A stretch of DNA of 64,000 nt from Candidatus Thiodiazotropha sp. 'RUGA' (GCA_016842065.1 JAEPDS010000010.1:46145-110144), one strand, 5' to 3'; positions 17,966-29,000 are shown, numbered from the stretch's first letter. Notes: generated by a model not told the origin, from the sequence alone. A program made the numbers and translations.

Positions 17966-18433
17966 GTGTTGAATCTGTCGATTAACGGAAAGCGTCACGC
18001 GCTCGATCTTGACCCTCAAACCCCACTGCTCTGGGCGATCCGGGATCATGTCGGCCTGACAGGCACCAAATACAGTTGCGGCATTGCCCAGTGCGGCAGC
18101 TGTACGGTCTATCTCGATGGTGCACCGGTTCGTGCCTGTATCACCCCGGTATCCGATGCGGTGGGCAAGCAGGTGACCACCATCGAAGGGCTCTCCAGCC
18201 CGGCCGGTCAGGCGGTACAGGCGGCATGGAGAGAGCTGGAGGTGGTGCAGTGCGGTTATTGTCAGTCGGGACAGATCATGTCTGCTGCCTCGCTGCTGCA
18301 GAGAATCCGTAAACCGACTGATGCCGATATCGATCAGGCCATGCAGGGTAACCTGTGTCGCTGTGCAACCTACGCGCGGATTCGTCAGGCAATCAAAGTG
18401 GCTGCGGATAAGCTGAACGGGGTGCAGTCATGA
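17966..18433 (+). CDS. Isoquinoline 1-oxidoreductase alpha-like [2Fe-2S] subunit (xanthine oxidase family)
   Basis: 155 residues from the GTG at 17966, placed 5 nt after GAGGAGG; longer versions add an unconserved leader. The N-terminal plant-type ferredoxin domain has [20 protein letters not shown], and the C-terminal helical [2Fe-2S] domain has [11 protein letters not shown] and GNLCRCATY. This subunit passes electrons from the molybdenum centre in the next subunit. ATGA overlap with the large-subunit gene shows coupling. A two-subunit IorAB-type enzyme usually passes electrons to a cytochrome c rather than to FAD. The substrate is likely an N-heterocycle or aldehyde and cannot be told from sequence. 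Confidence 0.88.
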   Translation: MLNLSINGKRHALDLDPQTPLLWAIRDHVGLTGTKYSCGIAQCGSCTVYLDGAPVRACITPVSDAVGKQVTTIEGLSSPAGQAVQAAWRELEVVQCGYCQSGQIMSAASLLQRIRKPTDADIDQAMQGNLCRCATYARIRQAIKVAADKLNGVQS

Positions 18434-20619
18434 AAACCGATCAAATCGTCAATCTCAGTCGTCGTCGTTTTGTCGCCGGGAGTGCGGTGTCGCTGGCCGG
18501 TTTGACTCTGGGCATTATCCCCACGGTGGCGGCCGAACAGCGGGAAGCCGGGCCGGGAATCGCCGGGCAGGCACCTGAGACCGCGGGGGATTTCTCACCC
18601 AACGCCTTTCTGCGTATCGATGGGGATGGCATCGTCACCGTCATCTCCAAGCATCTTGAGATGGGGCAGGGTACCTATACCGGGATGGCAACCCTGGTAG
18701 CGGAAGAGCTGGATGCAGATTGGGAGAAGGTCAGAGTGGAAGGCGCGCCTGCGGATGCTGGACGCTATAACAACCTCTTCTGGGGTAAGGCTCAGGGCAC
18801 CGGTGGCAGTACGGCCATAGCCAACTCCTGGAAACAGATGAGAAAGGCCGGGGCGGCCGCCAGGCAGATGCTGGTTCAGGCCGCCGCCAAAGAGTGGCAG
18901 GTAGAGGCGGGTGAGATCAAGGTCAAGTCCGGGGTGATCAGCCATGCACCGAGTGGTCGACAAACCGGCTTTGGTGAGTTGGCGGAGCGGGCGGCTGAGC
19001 AGCCAGTACCCGAGTCGGTGACGCTTAAAGATCCAAAATCGTTCAGTTTGATCGGTCAGCGTGTTCCGCGTAAGGACAGTCCGGAGAAGATCAATGGCCA
19101 GGCCATCTTCACCCAGGATGTGAAACTGCCCGGCATGCTGACTGCGGTGGTGTTACATCCCCCCCGGCTCGGTGCCACAGTGTCGAAAGTCGACAGCAAG
19201 AGCGCGTTGGCCGTGAAGGGGGTGAGAGAGGTAATCCAGATTCCATCCGGTGTGGCGGTGGTTGCTGATGATTTCTGGCAGGCAAAACTGGGCAGAGATG
19301 CGCTCTCCGTAAGCTGGGATGAGTCGAAGGCTTTTAGCAAGAGTTCTGCGCAGATTCTGGACGACTACCGGCAGCTTGCGGAGAAACCGGGACTGGTAGC
19401 CCGAACCGAGGGGGATGGTGCCGCTGCCTTGGCGTCGACTGATGACGCCATCGAGGCGGACTACAGCGTACCTTTTCTCTCCCACTCCGCGATGGAGCCT
19501 ATGAATTGCGTGGTGCGCATCGACGAAGCGGGATGCGAGGTGTGGAATGGGGAGCAGATGCAGACCAGTGATCAGTATCAGATTGCCGGTCTGTTGGGCC
19601 TCGAGCCGCACCAGGTGCATATCAACATGCTCTATGCGGGAGGCTCTTTCGGTCGTCGGGCCAATCCGGCCGCGGACTATCTGCTGGAGACGGTGCATAT
19701 CGCAAAAGCACTGAAACCGGGCACCCCGCTGAAAATGGTCTGGACCCGGGAGGATGATACGCATGCGGGTTACTACCGACCGCTCTATCTGCACCGAATG
19801 CGCGCTGCCCTGAATGATCAGGGTGAGCCCCATGTCTGGGATCAGCGTATCGTGGGTCAGTCGATCCTCAAGGGTACGCCATTCGAGTCGGTCATGGTTA
19901 AGGACGGTGTCGATATGACTTCGGTGGAGGGGGCGGCGAATCTGCCCTATGAGATCAAGCATATCCAGGTCGATCTGCACTCGCCCGAACTGCCTGTGCC
20001 GGTACTCTGGTGGCGCGCTGTCGGTTCCACCCACACGGCCTTCGCGGTGGAGTGTTTCATCGATGAGTTGGCGGTCAAGGCGGGGCAGGATCCGCTGGCC
20101 TATCGGCGTAAACTGCTGCGTAACCATGCGCGACATCTTGGTGTGCTGAATCTGGCTGCGGAGAAGGCCGGTTGGGGTGAACCCATGGGGCGTAATCGGG
20201 GGCAGGGGATCGCCGTACATGAGTCGTTCAACTCCTACGTGGCCCAGGTGGTCGAGGTTTCGGTACGCCGTAATGTGATCAGTGTGGATCGGGTGGTGAT
20301 CGCAGTGGATTGCGGTGTGGCGGTCAACCCGGATGTGGTTGTGGCGCAGATGGAGGGGGGCATGGGATTCGGTCTTTCTGCGACCCTGTTGAGTGAGCTG
20401 ACCTTCAGGCAGGGTCGGGTCGAACAGTCCAATTTCACCGACTATCGGATATTGCGAATCGATCAGATGCCGGAAGTTGAAGTGCATATTGTCGCCTCGG
20501 CTGAAGCCCCCACAGGCGTCGGTGAGCCGGCAACACCGGTGATTGCCCCGGCGGTGGCGAATGCGGTCTTTGCGGCAACCGGCAAGCGATTGCGTCAGCT
20601 GCCGCTAAGGCTGGGCTGA
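18430..20619 (+). CDS. Isoquinoline 1-oxidoreductase beta-like molybdopterin-binding subunit
   Basis: 729 residues. A twin-arginine signal ([19 protein letters not shown], residues 10-28) indicates Tat export of the folded molybdoenzyme with its partner. The xanthine-dehydrogenase-type Mo domain follows: [22 protein letters not shown], the [10 protein letters not shown] loop, [21 protein letters not shown], and [23 protein letters not shown] at the C terminus with the conserved Glu that acts as base. It overlaps the alpha gene by 4 nt and the XdhC-like gene by 1 nt. Membership of the IorB family is clear; the actual substrate is not. Confidence 0.9.
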   Translation: MKTDQIVNLSRRRFVAGSAVSLAGLTLGIIPTVAAEQREAGPGIAGQAPETAGDFSPNAFLRIDGDGIVTVISKHLEMGQGTYTGMATLVAEELDADWEKVRVEGAPADAGRYNNLFWGKAQGTGGSTAIANSWKQMRKAGAAARQMLVQAAAKEWQVEAGEIKVKSGVISHAPSGRQTGFGELAERAAEQPVPESVTLKDPKSFSLIGQRVPRKDSPEKINGQAIFTQDVKLPGMLTAVVLHPPRLGATVSKVDSKSALAVKGVREVIQIPSGVAVVADDFWQAKLGRDALSVSWDESKAFSKSSAQILDDYRQLAEKPGLVARTEGDGAAALASTDDAIEADYSVPFLSHSAMEPMNCVVRIDEAGCEVWNGEQMQTSDQYQIAGLLGLEPHQVHINMLYAGGSFGRRANPAADYLLETVHIAKALKPGTPLKMVWTREDDTHAGYYRPLYLHRMRAALNDQGEPHVWDQRIVGQSILKGTPFESVMVKDGVDMTSVEGAANLPYEIKHIQVDLHSPELPVPVLWWRAVGSTHTAFAVECFIDELAVKAGQDPLAYRRKLLRNHARHLGVLNLAAEKAGWGEPMGRNRGQGIAVHESFNSYVAQVVEVSVRRNVISVDRVVIAVDCGVAVNPDVVVAQMEGGMGFGLSATLLSELTFRQGRVEQSNFTDYRILRIDQMPEVEVHIVASAEAPTGVGEPATPVIAPAVANAVFAATGKRLRQLPLRLG

Positions 20620-21608
20620 TGGGATACCCTGACACATCCGGTCTGGTCTCCGACGACCTGGAGGTGATTCGCACAGCCGCCGCCTGGTTGGCTGATGGGG
20701 TAAGGGTCGCGCTGGTCACGGTGTTGAAAACCTGGGGTTCATCACCAAGACCGCCAGGCTCTCTGCTGGCGATCCATGCGTCCGGGCACACCGTCGGCTC
20801 GGTTTCCGGCGGTTGTGTGGAGGAGACCCTGGTAGCGAGTCACCGCAACGGAGAGCTGGGGGGAGCGTCCCCGTCACTGGTCGATTTCGGGGTTGAAAAA
20901 GCTCAGGCGGAGCGACTGGGTCTGCCCTGCGGTGGTCGCCTTGAGCTGATGATCGAATTACTCAACTCGGCCGACGCCCTGCAACCTCTGCTGGATTTTT
21001 TGCAGGATGGCCAGCTTACCGCTCGTCGGGTGGTACTGGAAAGCGGCGAGGTCACTCTGCAGGCCGGCGGCGCCGGTGTCGAGTTTGACGTGACCCATGA
21101 ATCGGTAACCAAGGTGTTCGGTCCGGCCTGGCAGCTGTTGTTGATCGGCAATGGTCAGATCGCCCGTCATCTAGCCCGAATGGCGATCAGTCTCGATTAC
21201 CGGGTGATAATTTGCGATCCGCGCTCCGAGTTCATTGAAGAAAATCCGCTAGTGGGTGTTCACTATTCAAAGCGGATGCCGGATGACGAAGTGCGCAGAT
21301 TGAAGGATGTCGCCCGGACCGCCGTAGTCACTCTGGCCCACGATCCCCGGCAGGATGACCTGGGACTGACTGCCGCACTGGAGCGGGCGCTGTTCTATAT
21401 CGGCGCACTGGGTTCCAGGCGTAGCGCAGAAAAACGCCGAGCGCGGCTGACAGAGATCGGTCACACTACCGACCAGATTGCCCGTATTCACGCCCCGGCT
21501 GGCCTGGCAATCGGTAGCAAGCGTCCTGCTGAGATCGCCCTCTCGATCATGGCGCAGATCACCGCTGTGCGCAATCGCGTTGGTGCGGGCAGCAAGGCTG
21601 GAGTTTAA
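20619..21608 (+). CDS. XdhC/CoxI family molybdenum cofactor chaperone
   Basis: 329 residues with the N-terminal CoxI/XdhC domain (LVTVLKTWGSSPRPPGSLLAIH, GSVSGGCVEETLVA) and the C-terminal Rossmann domain (LLIGNGQIARHLARMAISLDYRVIICDPR, YIGALGSRRSAEKRRARL). XdhC proteins bind molybdenum cofactor, promote its sulfuration and insert it into the partner hydroxylase. The start ATG overlaps the iorB-like stop by one base (TGATG), so it is dedicated to that enzyme. It is followed after 2 nt by a MocA-like gene. Confidence 0.9.
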   Translation: MGYPDTSGLVSDDLEVIRTAAAWLADGVRVALVTVLKTWGSSPRPPGSLLAIHASGHTVGSVSGGCVEETLVASHRNGELGGASPSLVDFGVEKAQAERLGLPCGGRLELMIELLNSADALQPLLDFLQDGQLTARRVVLESGEVTLQAGGAGVEFDVTHESVTKVFGPAWQLLLIGNGQIARHLARMAISLDYRVIICDPRSEFIEENPLVGVHYSKRMPDDEVRRLKDVARTAVVTLAHDPRQDDLGLTAALERALFYIGALGSRRSAEKRRARLTEIGHTTDQIARIHAPAGLAIGSKRPAEIALSIMAQITAVRNRVGAGSKAGV

Positions 21609-21610
21609 GC

Positions 21611-22219
21611 ATGTCACCTCCGATAGGCGTTCTACTGGCAGCCGGCAGCAGCCGCCGTTTCGGTGCCAATAAGTTGTTGCAACCCATGGCAGGCGGAGAG
21701 CCGATGGGGGTGATGGCCGCACGGCATCTGTTGACTGCTGTATCCCGCGGAGTAGCGGTTGTTCGAGCGGATGATGTCGAGTTGTCGGCAGCCCTGTCTG
21801 AGTTGGGTTATCGGGTGGTGGAGAATCAGCAGCCGGAGTCTGGCATGGGTGAGAGTCTGGCGGTGGCAGTGGCTGCTTCGCTCGATTCAGGAGGCTGGCT
21901 GGTTGCGCTGGGCGATATGCCCTGGATAAAACCGCAAACCATTGCAAAAGTGGCTGAGCGGTTGGCACAGGGGGCTTCCATGGTTGCCCCGGCGTATAGG
22001 GGTGAGCGGGGACATCCGGTTGGTTTTGCGACCCGTTGGGGAGAGCGGCTGGTTGAATTGAGCGGAGATCGTGGGGCCAGACAGCTGCTCAACGATTACC
22101 CCAATGAGCTGGAATTGCTGCCAGTGGATGATCCCGGAATCCTGCTGGATGTGGATTTTCCAGAGCAGTTATCGGAAGCCGGGTTCGAATCACTCTCCGG
22201 TAACCAATCACGTCGTTAA
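21611..22219 (+). CDS. MocA/MobA-like nucleotidyltransferase (molybdenum cofactor cytidylyltransferase-like)
   Basis: 202 residues. The NTP-binding signature GVLLAAGSSRRFGANKLL is at the N terminus, and the metal-binding aspartate lies in LVALGDMPWI. AYRGERGHPVGFATRW matches MocA-type enzymes that make the cytidine-dinucleotide form of molybdopterin required by xanthine-oxidase-family enzymes. It is the last gene of the four-gene molybdenum hydroxylase operon, which makes MocA more likely than MobA. The next gene is convergent, 10 nt away. Confidence 0.85.
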   Translation: MSPPIGVLLAAGSSRRFGANKLLQPMAGGEPMGVMAARHLLTAVSRGVAVVRADDVELSAALSELGYRVVENQQPESGMGESLAVAVAASLDSGGWLVALGDMPWIKPQTIAKVAERLAQGASMVAPAYRGERGHPVGFATRWGERLVELSGDRGARQLLNDYPNELELLPVDDPGILLDVDFPEQLSEAGFESLSGNQSRR

Positions 22220-22229
22220 GCTGGAGGTA

Positions 22230-22535
22230 TCAATCAGATTGATCCGGCCATCGACAGGCGGTTGAATATTTGCCTTTGGCATCAGGAATCAGACCCTCAT
22301 CCGAGAGTAATCGATACTGTCTTTGATTGCCGGGATAATCTGCGATTTTCCGTTGACCTGTAATCAATCGATACCAGGGCAGATCGCTGTCTGCAGGCAG
22401 AGTTCTCAACCAGGCAAGAACCTGGCGTACATGGACACCGCAGAGTGAGGCCATATCCCCATAACTGCAGTAACGGCCAGCCGGAATCGAGGCAAGGTTG
22501 GTATAGAACACTTGACGCAATTCGTCACTCACCAT
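22230..22535 (-). CDS. Alkyltransferase-like protein (MGMT/ATL family), non-catalytic
   Basis: 101 residues with the DNA-binding fold of the O6-alkylguanine transferase C-terminal domain: IPAGRYCSYGDMASLCG, then VRQVLAWLRTLP. The active-site PCHR motif is replaced by PWYR (DLPWYRLI), so there is no acceptor cysteine. ATL proteins with PWHR bind O6-alkylguanine and hand the lesion to nucleotide excision repair. The Tyr in place of His is slightly unusual. It is a single-gene unit convergent with the mocA-like gene. Confidence 0.88.
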   Translation of the reverse strand: MVSDELRQVFYTNLASIPAGRYCSYGDMASLCGVHVRQVLAWLRTLPADSDLPWYRLITGQRKIADYPGNQRQYRLLSDEGLIPDAKGKYSTACRWPDQSD

Positions 22536-22561
22536 CGAGTTACTCCGTTAATTGATCTTCT

Positions 22562-22579
22562 TAGGGCTAACAGACCCTA
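22562..22579. repeat. Short palindromic remnant of the TA-flanked repeat family
   Basis: TAGGGCTAACAGACCCTA is an imperfect palindrome matching the joined ends of the repeat (TAGGGTCTGTTAAC / GTTAACAGGCCCTA). It lies upstream of the ATL gene. Confidence 0.5.
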
Positions 22580-22636
22580 GGCCCTGATCTCCCCAATCAG
22601 ATGCCGGACCCATGATAGAAAAGCCCGGGCAGTCGC

Positions 22637-23221
22637 TCAAGCATCGTTGAGAAGCGTGCGGAACCTGCGGTAGACCCAGACATGGGCCGGGGGGAAATTC
22701 CACAGGATGCGATCAATACGAAAGCCGTGTACCCCCATTGACCGGGCAAGTTGTTTAGGGATTGGAGCTGCAGGGGAGTAGGTGTACTGAATCAGTTTTC
22801 CATCATGAGAGAGGCTGTTGAAGATGGCAGTGAGTACACGGATCCGGGTGTGGATGCGCATGTTCAACAGGGGCAGGCTGGATACCACATTTTCGGCCAG
22901 TCCCAGTTCGTTCTGTTTCAGCAGCTGTTGCAGTCGGGAGGCGTCACCGGCGAGGATCGAGAGGCTGGGGAATTGGCTGGTCAGTCTATCCGCCAGTATC
23001 TGATCTTTCTCTACCACCAGCAGGCGTTTTGGATTGATACCCCGGTCGAGCAGTGCGGAGGTGACCGCACCGGTGCCGGCGCCAAGCTCAATGGTGAGTC
23101 CATTCAAACTGTTGACCTGTGCGGCCATGGCCTGGGCCAGGCAGTCGCTGCTGGGGAACAGTGCGCCGACTTGGCGCGGGTTGCGCATCCAGGCCGAGAT
23201 AAAATCCGGTTTTGCTTTCAT
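22637..23221 (-). CDS. Phospholipid N-methyltransferase-like SAM-dependent methyltransferase
   Basis: 194 residues from the ATG at 23221; a longer frame has a poorly conserved N terminus. The start FISAWMRNPRQVGALFPSS is typical of the PmtA/rRNA-adenine-dimethylase-like group. SAM motif I is TIELGAGTGAVTSALLDRG, the acidic post-I residue is in LLVVEKDQ, and NVVSSLPLLNM is the motif IV region. Members convert phosphatidylethanolamine to phosphatidylcholine or have related membrane roles. No pcs or other lipid gene is adjacent. Confidence 0.78.
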   Translation of the reverse strand: MKAKPDFISAWMRNPRQVGALFPSSDCLAQAMAAQVNSLNGLTIELGAGTGAVTSALLDRGINPKRLLVVEKDQILADRLTSQFPSLSILAGDASRLQQLLKQNELGLAENVVSSLPLLNMRIHTRIRVLTAIFNSLSHDGKLIQYTYSPAAPIPKQLARSMGVHGFRIDRILWNFPPAHVWVYRRFRTLLNDA

Positions 23222-23658
23222 TGATCTGGTCGCATGGGAATTAATATCACATTGCCAGAAGCAACTGCGGCGAGCAACCGGGATGGCGGGATCCCTGGTT
23301 GAAATGGGGAGTAGCCGACATTTGGAAGAATGCCTGGTTATTGGCTGAGAATTTTTGGCTGCTGTTGTTGTCACAGGTTATTCACTGAGGAAGTTCATAC
23401 TCCTATCTAAAGCATTCACATTTCAGTGATTGAGCAGGCGCAGACCTGAACCCTGGATCGATGCAGACTATTTCCTCAAAACAGAACTCGATACCCGCAA
23501 AGACTCTGTGGTTTGTCGGCCTGTCATAATTTCTGATTCTGCCAAAATAGCTTTAACAGAGCTTGACCCGTCTTGCTCAGACACTCCTGCAACGGGTCGA
23601 TGAACGCTCTTCGGGTTCAGCCAGCAGCAATACAGCTGATCACTAAAAAAAGAAAAAT
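23222..23658. other. 437-nt gap, no gene seen
   Basis: This separates the methyltransferase start from the egtB start, so it must hold divergent promoters. No RNA gene, convincing dyad or conserved coding frame was recognised. The region just before egtB is A-rich (AAAAAAAGAAAAAT) with no strong ribosome site. Confidence 0.5.
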
Positions 23659-24933
23659 ATGAATGACATTCAAATGGATAGAGCTATTGCACCGCAGACC
23701 GGCCGGGTGTTGCTGATTGAGGAGTTCCGACGTGTTCGTAACGATACGGAAACGCTCTGCGCACCCCTCTCAGTGGATGATTACCAGATTCAGTCGATCG
23801 TACAGACCAGTCCGGCGAAGTGGCACATTGCCCATGTTACCTGGTTCTTCGAAGCCTTTGTGCTGACTGTTTTTGATGAGGATTACGACTGCTTCGACGG
23901 GCGTTACGACTATCTCTTCAACAGCTACTACTATACCCACGGAGAGATGCATCCAAGGTCAGACAGGGGGCTTCTGTCGAGACCGACTGTCGATCAGGTC
24001 TATCGCTATCGCCAAACGGTGGATCGTGCGATGGAGAGACTGATGAGTGACATCAGTGCCTGCCGATGGGATGAGCTTGCTTTCAGGGTGATACTCGGCT
24101 TGAACCATGAACAACAGCATCAGGAGTTGTTGCTGATGGATATCAAGCACAATTTCTTTGTGAACCCTCTCAAGCCGGTTTATCGGGAGGATTTGTCGGA
24201 AACTGCCAACTCCGGGCGTAGTGCGGCCTGGGTGGAACGAACCGGCGGGATTCATGAGATCGGTCATGCTGAGCCGGGATTTGCCTATGACAACGAAACT
24301 CCCCGTCACAAGGTGTTGTTGCGCGATCATCGGCTGGCAGACCGCTTCGTGACCAATGGGGAATATCTCGATTTCATCGAGGATGGTGGTTATCGGCAGC
24401 CGGCGCTGTGGCTTGCCGACGGTTGGGCGCAGATCCAGGGTGAGGGCTGGCGAGCCCCGCTTTATTGGCAACAGGAGGGAGAGTGGATGGAGTTCACCCT
24501 GGGAGGGGTCAAGCCACTAGCCCGGGATGAACCTGTCTGCCATTTGAACTACTTTGAAGCGGATGCCTATGCCAGATGGGCCGGAAAACGGCTGCCGGTG
24601 GAAGCGGAACTGGAGTCCATGTTGGCTGAACTCTCAGTTGAAGGACATTTTGCCGACAGGGATCGGTTCCATCCTGCTCCGGCCGGAGATACTGGGCAGT
24701 GGTTTGGTGATCTGTGGGCATGGACAGCCTCTCCCTATACCCCATATCCGGGATTCAAACCCTTAGAGGGAAGTATGGGAGAGTACAACGGTAAATTCAT
24801 GTCCAATCAGATTGTGCTCAAGGGAGGCAGTTGTATCACACCAGCGGGGCATACCCGGGCGAGTTATAGAAACTTTTTTTATCCGGATGAGCGATGGGCT
24901 TTTACAGGCGTGCGTCTGGCGGAGGATGTGTGA
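23659..24933 (+). CDS. egtB: Ergothioneine biosynthesis protein EgtB (iron-dependent sulfoxide synthase)
   Basis: 424 residues. The N-terminal DinB-like four-helix domain carries the iron ligands: WHIAH (His56 or His59) and HEQQHQE with His150 and His154. The C-terminal formylglycine-generating-enzyme-like domain follows (HLNYFEADAYARWAGKRLPVEAE, VLKGGSCITPAGHTRASYRNFF). EgtB joins hercynine to gamma-glutamylcysteine or cysteine with oxygen. The egtD gene follows with a 1-nt overlap (TGATG). The pathway's EgtA, EgtC and EgtE are not in the window, as is common where EgtB alone is fused into a short pathway. Confidence 0.93.
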   Translation: MNDIQMDRAIAPQTGRVLLIEEFRRVRNDTETLCAPLSVDDYQIQSIVQTSPAKWHIAHVTWFFEAFVLTVFDEDYDCFDGRYDYLFNSYYYTHGEMHPRSDRGLLSRPTVDQVYRYRQTVDRAMERLMSDISACRWDELAFRVILGLNHEQQHQELLLMDIKHNFFVNPLKPVYREDLSETANSGRSAAWVERTGGIHEIGHAEPGFAYDNETPRHKVLLRDHRLADRFVTNGEYLDFIEDGGYRQPALWLADGWAQIQGEGWRAPLYWQQEGEWMEFTLGGVKPLARDEPVCHLNYFEADAYARWAGKRLPVEAELESMLAELSVEGHFADRDRFHPAPAGDTGQWFGDLWAWTASPYTPYPGFKPLEGSMGEYNGKFMSNQIVLKGGSCITPAGHTRASYRNFFYPDERWAFTGVRLAEDV

Positions 24934-25886
24934 TGGAGAATGTAACCTTTCATGATCACAAACCTGAAACTTTAAGTTTGTATGATGCGGTAGTGCAAGG
25001 ACTGTCGCAGCAACAGAAATCGATTCCGCCCAAGTTTTTCTATGATAAACGTGGCTCTGAGCTATTTGACCAAATCTGCCAACAACCGGAATATTATCTG
25101 CCGACTGTGGAGCGGCGGATGCTTGAGCAAAATGCTGCAGAAATAGCTGATCTGGCCGGTCGCGGTAGGGTTTTGATCGAGCCTGGAGCAGGCAGCGCCA
25201 GCAAAGTCAGATTGTTACTGGATGCCTTGCAACCGAGCGCCTTTGTGCCAATGGATATCTCCTTTGAATATCTGAAATCGAGTGCCACGGCACTGGGCGA
25301 GGAGTATCCATGGCTCTCCATCCGAGCCGCCTGTGTCGATTATACCCACTCCTTGCCGGTACCTGAGGATGTACCCATTGGTCCCAGGTTGCTGTTTTTT
25401 CCCGGATCCAGCCTGGGGAATTTCAATAAACAGGAAGCGAGTGAATTCCTGAGGTTGGTACACGCCACTGTGGGTAGAGGTGGAATGCTGCTGATTGGCA
25501 TAGATACGAAGAAACATCATGGCCTGTTGAATGCTGCCTACAACGATGCGGCCGGTTTAACAGCTGAATTTAATCTGAATCTGTTGTATCGGGTGCAGAA
25601 CGAACTCAAGGCGGATCTGAACCCGGATAACTTCGCACATAAAGCCTTTTACAATACTCAGGCGGGTCGGGTCGAGATGCATTTGATCAGTAAGCTTAAG
25701 CATACCTTAAGGTTGGATCGTCATGAGTTTGAGTTCGAGGAGGGCGAATATCTGCATACTGAGAATTCCTATAAATACTCCCCGCAAGAGTTTATCTCTA
25801 TGGCCGCTATGAACGGTTTCAAATCGCTTCGGTATTGGGTGGATGATCAAGGTATGTTTGCGATTTACCTTTTGCGGTCAGAATGA
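24933..25886 (+). CDS. egtD: L-histidine N-alpha-methyltransferase EgtD
   Basis: 317 residues from the ATG at 24933, which overlaps the egtB stop and has GGAGG 7 nt upstream. Conserved EgtD blocks are PPKFFYDKRGSELFDQICQQPEYYLPTVE, the SAM loop IEPGAGSASKVRLLL, FFPGSSLGNF and the C-terminal YSPQEF. The enzyme trimethylates histidine to hercynine, the first step of ergothioneine synthesis, and feeds EgtB. The two-gene order egtB-egtD is usual in proteobacteria. Confidence 0.94.
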   Translation: MENVTFHDHKPETLSLYDAVVQGLSQQQKSIPPKFFYDKRGSELFDQICQQPEYYLPTVERRMLEQNAAEIADLAGRGRVLIEPGAGSASKVRLLLDALQPSAFVPMDISFEYLKSSATALGEEYPWLSIRAACVDYTHSLPVPEDVPIGPRLLFFPGSSLGNFNKQEASEFLRLVHATVGRGGMLLIGIDTKKHHGLLNAAYNDAAGLTAEFNLNLLYRVQNELKADLNPDNFAHKAFYNTQAGRVEMHLISKLKHTLRLDRHEFEFEEGEYLHTENSYKYSPQEFISMAAMNGFKSLRYWVDDQGMFAIYLLRSE

Positions 25887-26064
25887 TAAGCAAGCTGTTT
25901 AGATTATGAATTAGGATTTGAATGCATCTAAATCTTAAAAAAAACCACATCCTGTCCTATTATTCTACCAGGAGATTATCTAATAACGATAAATTGACCT
26001 GATACGCCACATCTTTAAGGTCAACAAAAGCAAGGATCCAGATTAATTACCTATCCCTCAGCAA

Positions 26065-29000
26065 ATGGGTGCTTGCAGCATGAGTTATGGGCGCTTTGTG
26101 AAATGTCTGTTGTTTGGCGCACTGTTCTTATTTGGTTGTGTGTCAGTGGCAGATACACCATTCTCTGAAAAGAGAGTGTTGCTGATCTATTCCTATCATC
26201 CCGGTTTTCCAACAACGCCAAGAATTTTAAATGGTATCCGATCTGTTTTTACCTTTGATGGACCAAAGGTTGACATTGAATTCATGGATTCGAAGCGCTT
26301 GTATGATGCGCAGAGCCAGATCAATTTTCTGCAGCAACTGAGTTACAAGCTGAATTACAGGCAATCGTACGACCTGGTAATTGTATCAGACGACCATGCA
26401 TTGGAAATGGTATCCGGATATGGAGAGAGCCTGTTTGAAGGAATTCCGATAGTTTTTCTCGGGATTAACAGTTTGGAATTAGCGCTTCTACTGGAACAGC
26501 AAAAAGGTTATACCGGAGTCATTGAAAAACCCTCATTCAAAGAGAATCTGAAATTAGCCAAATCGCTCTTTCCAAACGCGAATAAGAGATATGTGATTGT
26601 AGATGGTACAACCAGTGGTCAGCATGATTACGAACGATTTGTGGATGTAATACAGTCATACGATGACTTGGAGATAGAAACTCTGTCTCTTCTGGATATA
26701 ACATGGACTGAACTGGAAGAGCGGATCAAAAATATTAATTCGGAAGATCTTGTTTTTTTAATATCGGCCTATCGGGATAAAGACAATATAAGCAAGTCTT
26801 TTGATGAGAGCCTTAAGCTGATAGTGGAAGCGACAGATGTACCAATTTTTCACTTCTGGCAGCATGGACTGAAGAGTGGGATTTTTGGTGGAATCATGAT
26901 TGATCACTATGAGCAAGGGAGGCAGGCAGCAAGATTGGCAAAACAGGTTCTAGAGGGCATTTCCATAGAAAGTTTAAAGGTCAATAAAACCAGTCCTAAT
27001 GTACCCTATTTTGACTATCGTTTGGTACTTAGCTATGGCTTGGATGAAAAGGAGTTTCCAAGAGAAACGCACTGGGTAAACTTGCCTGAAGATGAATCTT
27101 ATCAATATAAGAGCTACTTCTATTTTACTGTTGCTGGCTTGATATTGCTGTTGGTCGTTGGTTCTGTATTTATGGCTTTGTTCAGACGCTACAGGCAGTT
27201 AACAGTCGAGATAGTAAAAAGTGAAGAGAGTTACAGAAAAATAGTTGAAAGCAGTCATGATGGAATATTTCAACTCGATATGGATGGCAGAATTTTGTTT
27301 GCCAATAACAGACTGGCGAATATGCTTGGCTATGGCCTGAATGAAATTATCGGGCAGTCAATACATGAATATATAGCTGAGCGATCAAGTATTGAGGCAG
27401 CAGACAATCTGTTAAGAGGTGGGCTGGAAGAGAGTGGGTCTTATGAGGTTAAGTTTGTAAACAGAAATGGTGATGAGGTATGGACACAGGTAAATACGAG
27501 CAGATTGAGGGATGATCAGCAAAACACCTCTGGCATTTTGTCATTGGTACGCGATATCAATGCATTAAGAAAAGAGCGTAGTAGATTAAGAGAGAGTGAA
27601 GAGAAATTTAATCAACTGACACATTCAATCAAAGAGGTCTTTTGGTTGGGTTCGCCGGACTGGCAAAAAGTCTTTTATATCAGTCCAGGTTACGAGCAGA
27701 TTTGGGGGAGAAGCAGAGAGTCGCTCTATGATGACGCGATGATCTGGCTGGAGGCGTTGCCGGAAAGTGATTTAAAGTGTGTGGAAGCATTTCTCAGTGA
27801 AGAACGCTCAGAGGATTGGGTTGAGCTGACCTTTCCAGAATATCGTGTGTATCGTCCTGATGGCACGATGAGCTGGATTGAGGCAAAAGCTTTTGCGATC
27901 AAAAACGAACAGGGTGAATGTTATCGGATTGCAGGTATTGCTGAAGATATAACGAAAAGAAAGGAGAATGAGCTTGAGCTCAGTTACCGTTTGGAATATG
28001 AGCGAATGGTTGCTGAGCATTCATCACGCCTGGTTGGTGCGGGTGTGGTTGAGATGCAGGAGAGTTTTGATAGTCTTTTGGCCCAACTTGGGCAGTTGAC
28101 AGGTAGTTCGAGAGCCTACTTGATCAGAGTTATGGGCGATGATAGCCAGGCAATGCTAACAAACGAGTGGTGCGTAGAGGGAAAGCAACCACTTCAGAAT
28201 CTGTTTGATCAGAGAGTAAATATAATATTTCCTTGCCTGGTTGATTTTTTTCAAAATGGAGATATCGATTTTATTGGCTCGATTGATGAACTCGTGGGGG
28301 AAATGGGTGATTGCAAGCGGGAATTGAATGAACTTGGTATTTTAACCCTGAAAGGGGTGCCGATAAGAATCAATAATCGTTTGCTCGGTTTTCTTGGGTT
28401 AGATCAATCGATCGTTGAGTATGCCTGGTTAAAGGATGATCTACCCATGATTCATACGGTTGCAGATCTTATGACCGGTGCAATCAGAAGACAAACGATT
28501 GTGGCTGACTTGAGGAGTTCCAGGCGCATACTTAGTACGCTTTTGGATAATCTGCCTGGTGCTGCTTATCGATGTAAAAATGACGATTACTGGACGATGC
28601 AGTTTATCAGTGAAGGAATTGAGGATATCACGGGTTATGAGGCGAATGATATCAAGAATAACAATCTGGTGAAGTATTCTGACTTGATACATCAGGATGA
28701 CAAAGAGTTTGTCAAAAGTCATGTGTTTAATGCAATCAGTGAGCATGACCGATTTGAGATTGAGTACAGATTATTGGATAAAAACAATGGGGTTCATTGG
28801 GTTTGGGAAAGAGGTTCTCTGATTGAGGATGAAGAGGGGCGGGGGTTGATCGAAGGTTTTATTACCGAAGTGAGTGATAAAAAACAGATAGAGAGCGCAT
28901 TAAAAGCAAGCGAAGAGTATTTGAAGCTGATCATGAACTCAACAGCAGAGTCTATTTATGTGCTGGATGAAAATGGTATCTGTATCAGTGTCAATAAGGC

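Noticed and set aside
19153..20487. A 444-codon open frame antisense to the iorB-like gene
   Set aside because: It lies wholly opposite a well-conserved gene, reads as low-complexity Arg/His-rich sequence and has no recognisable domain; it is a GC-skew shadow.
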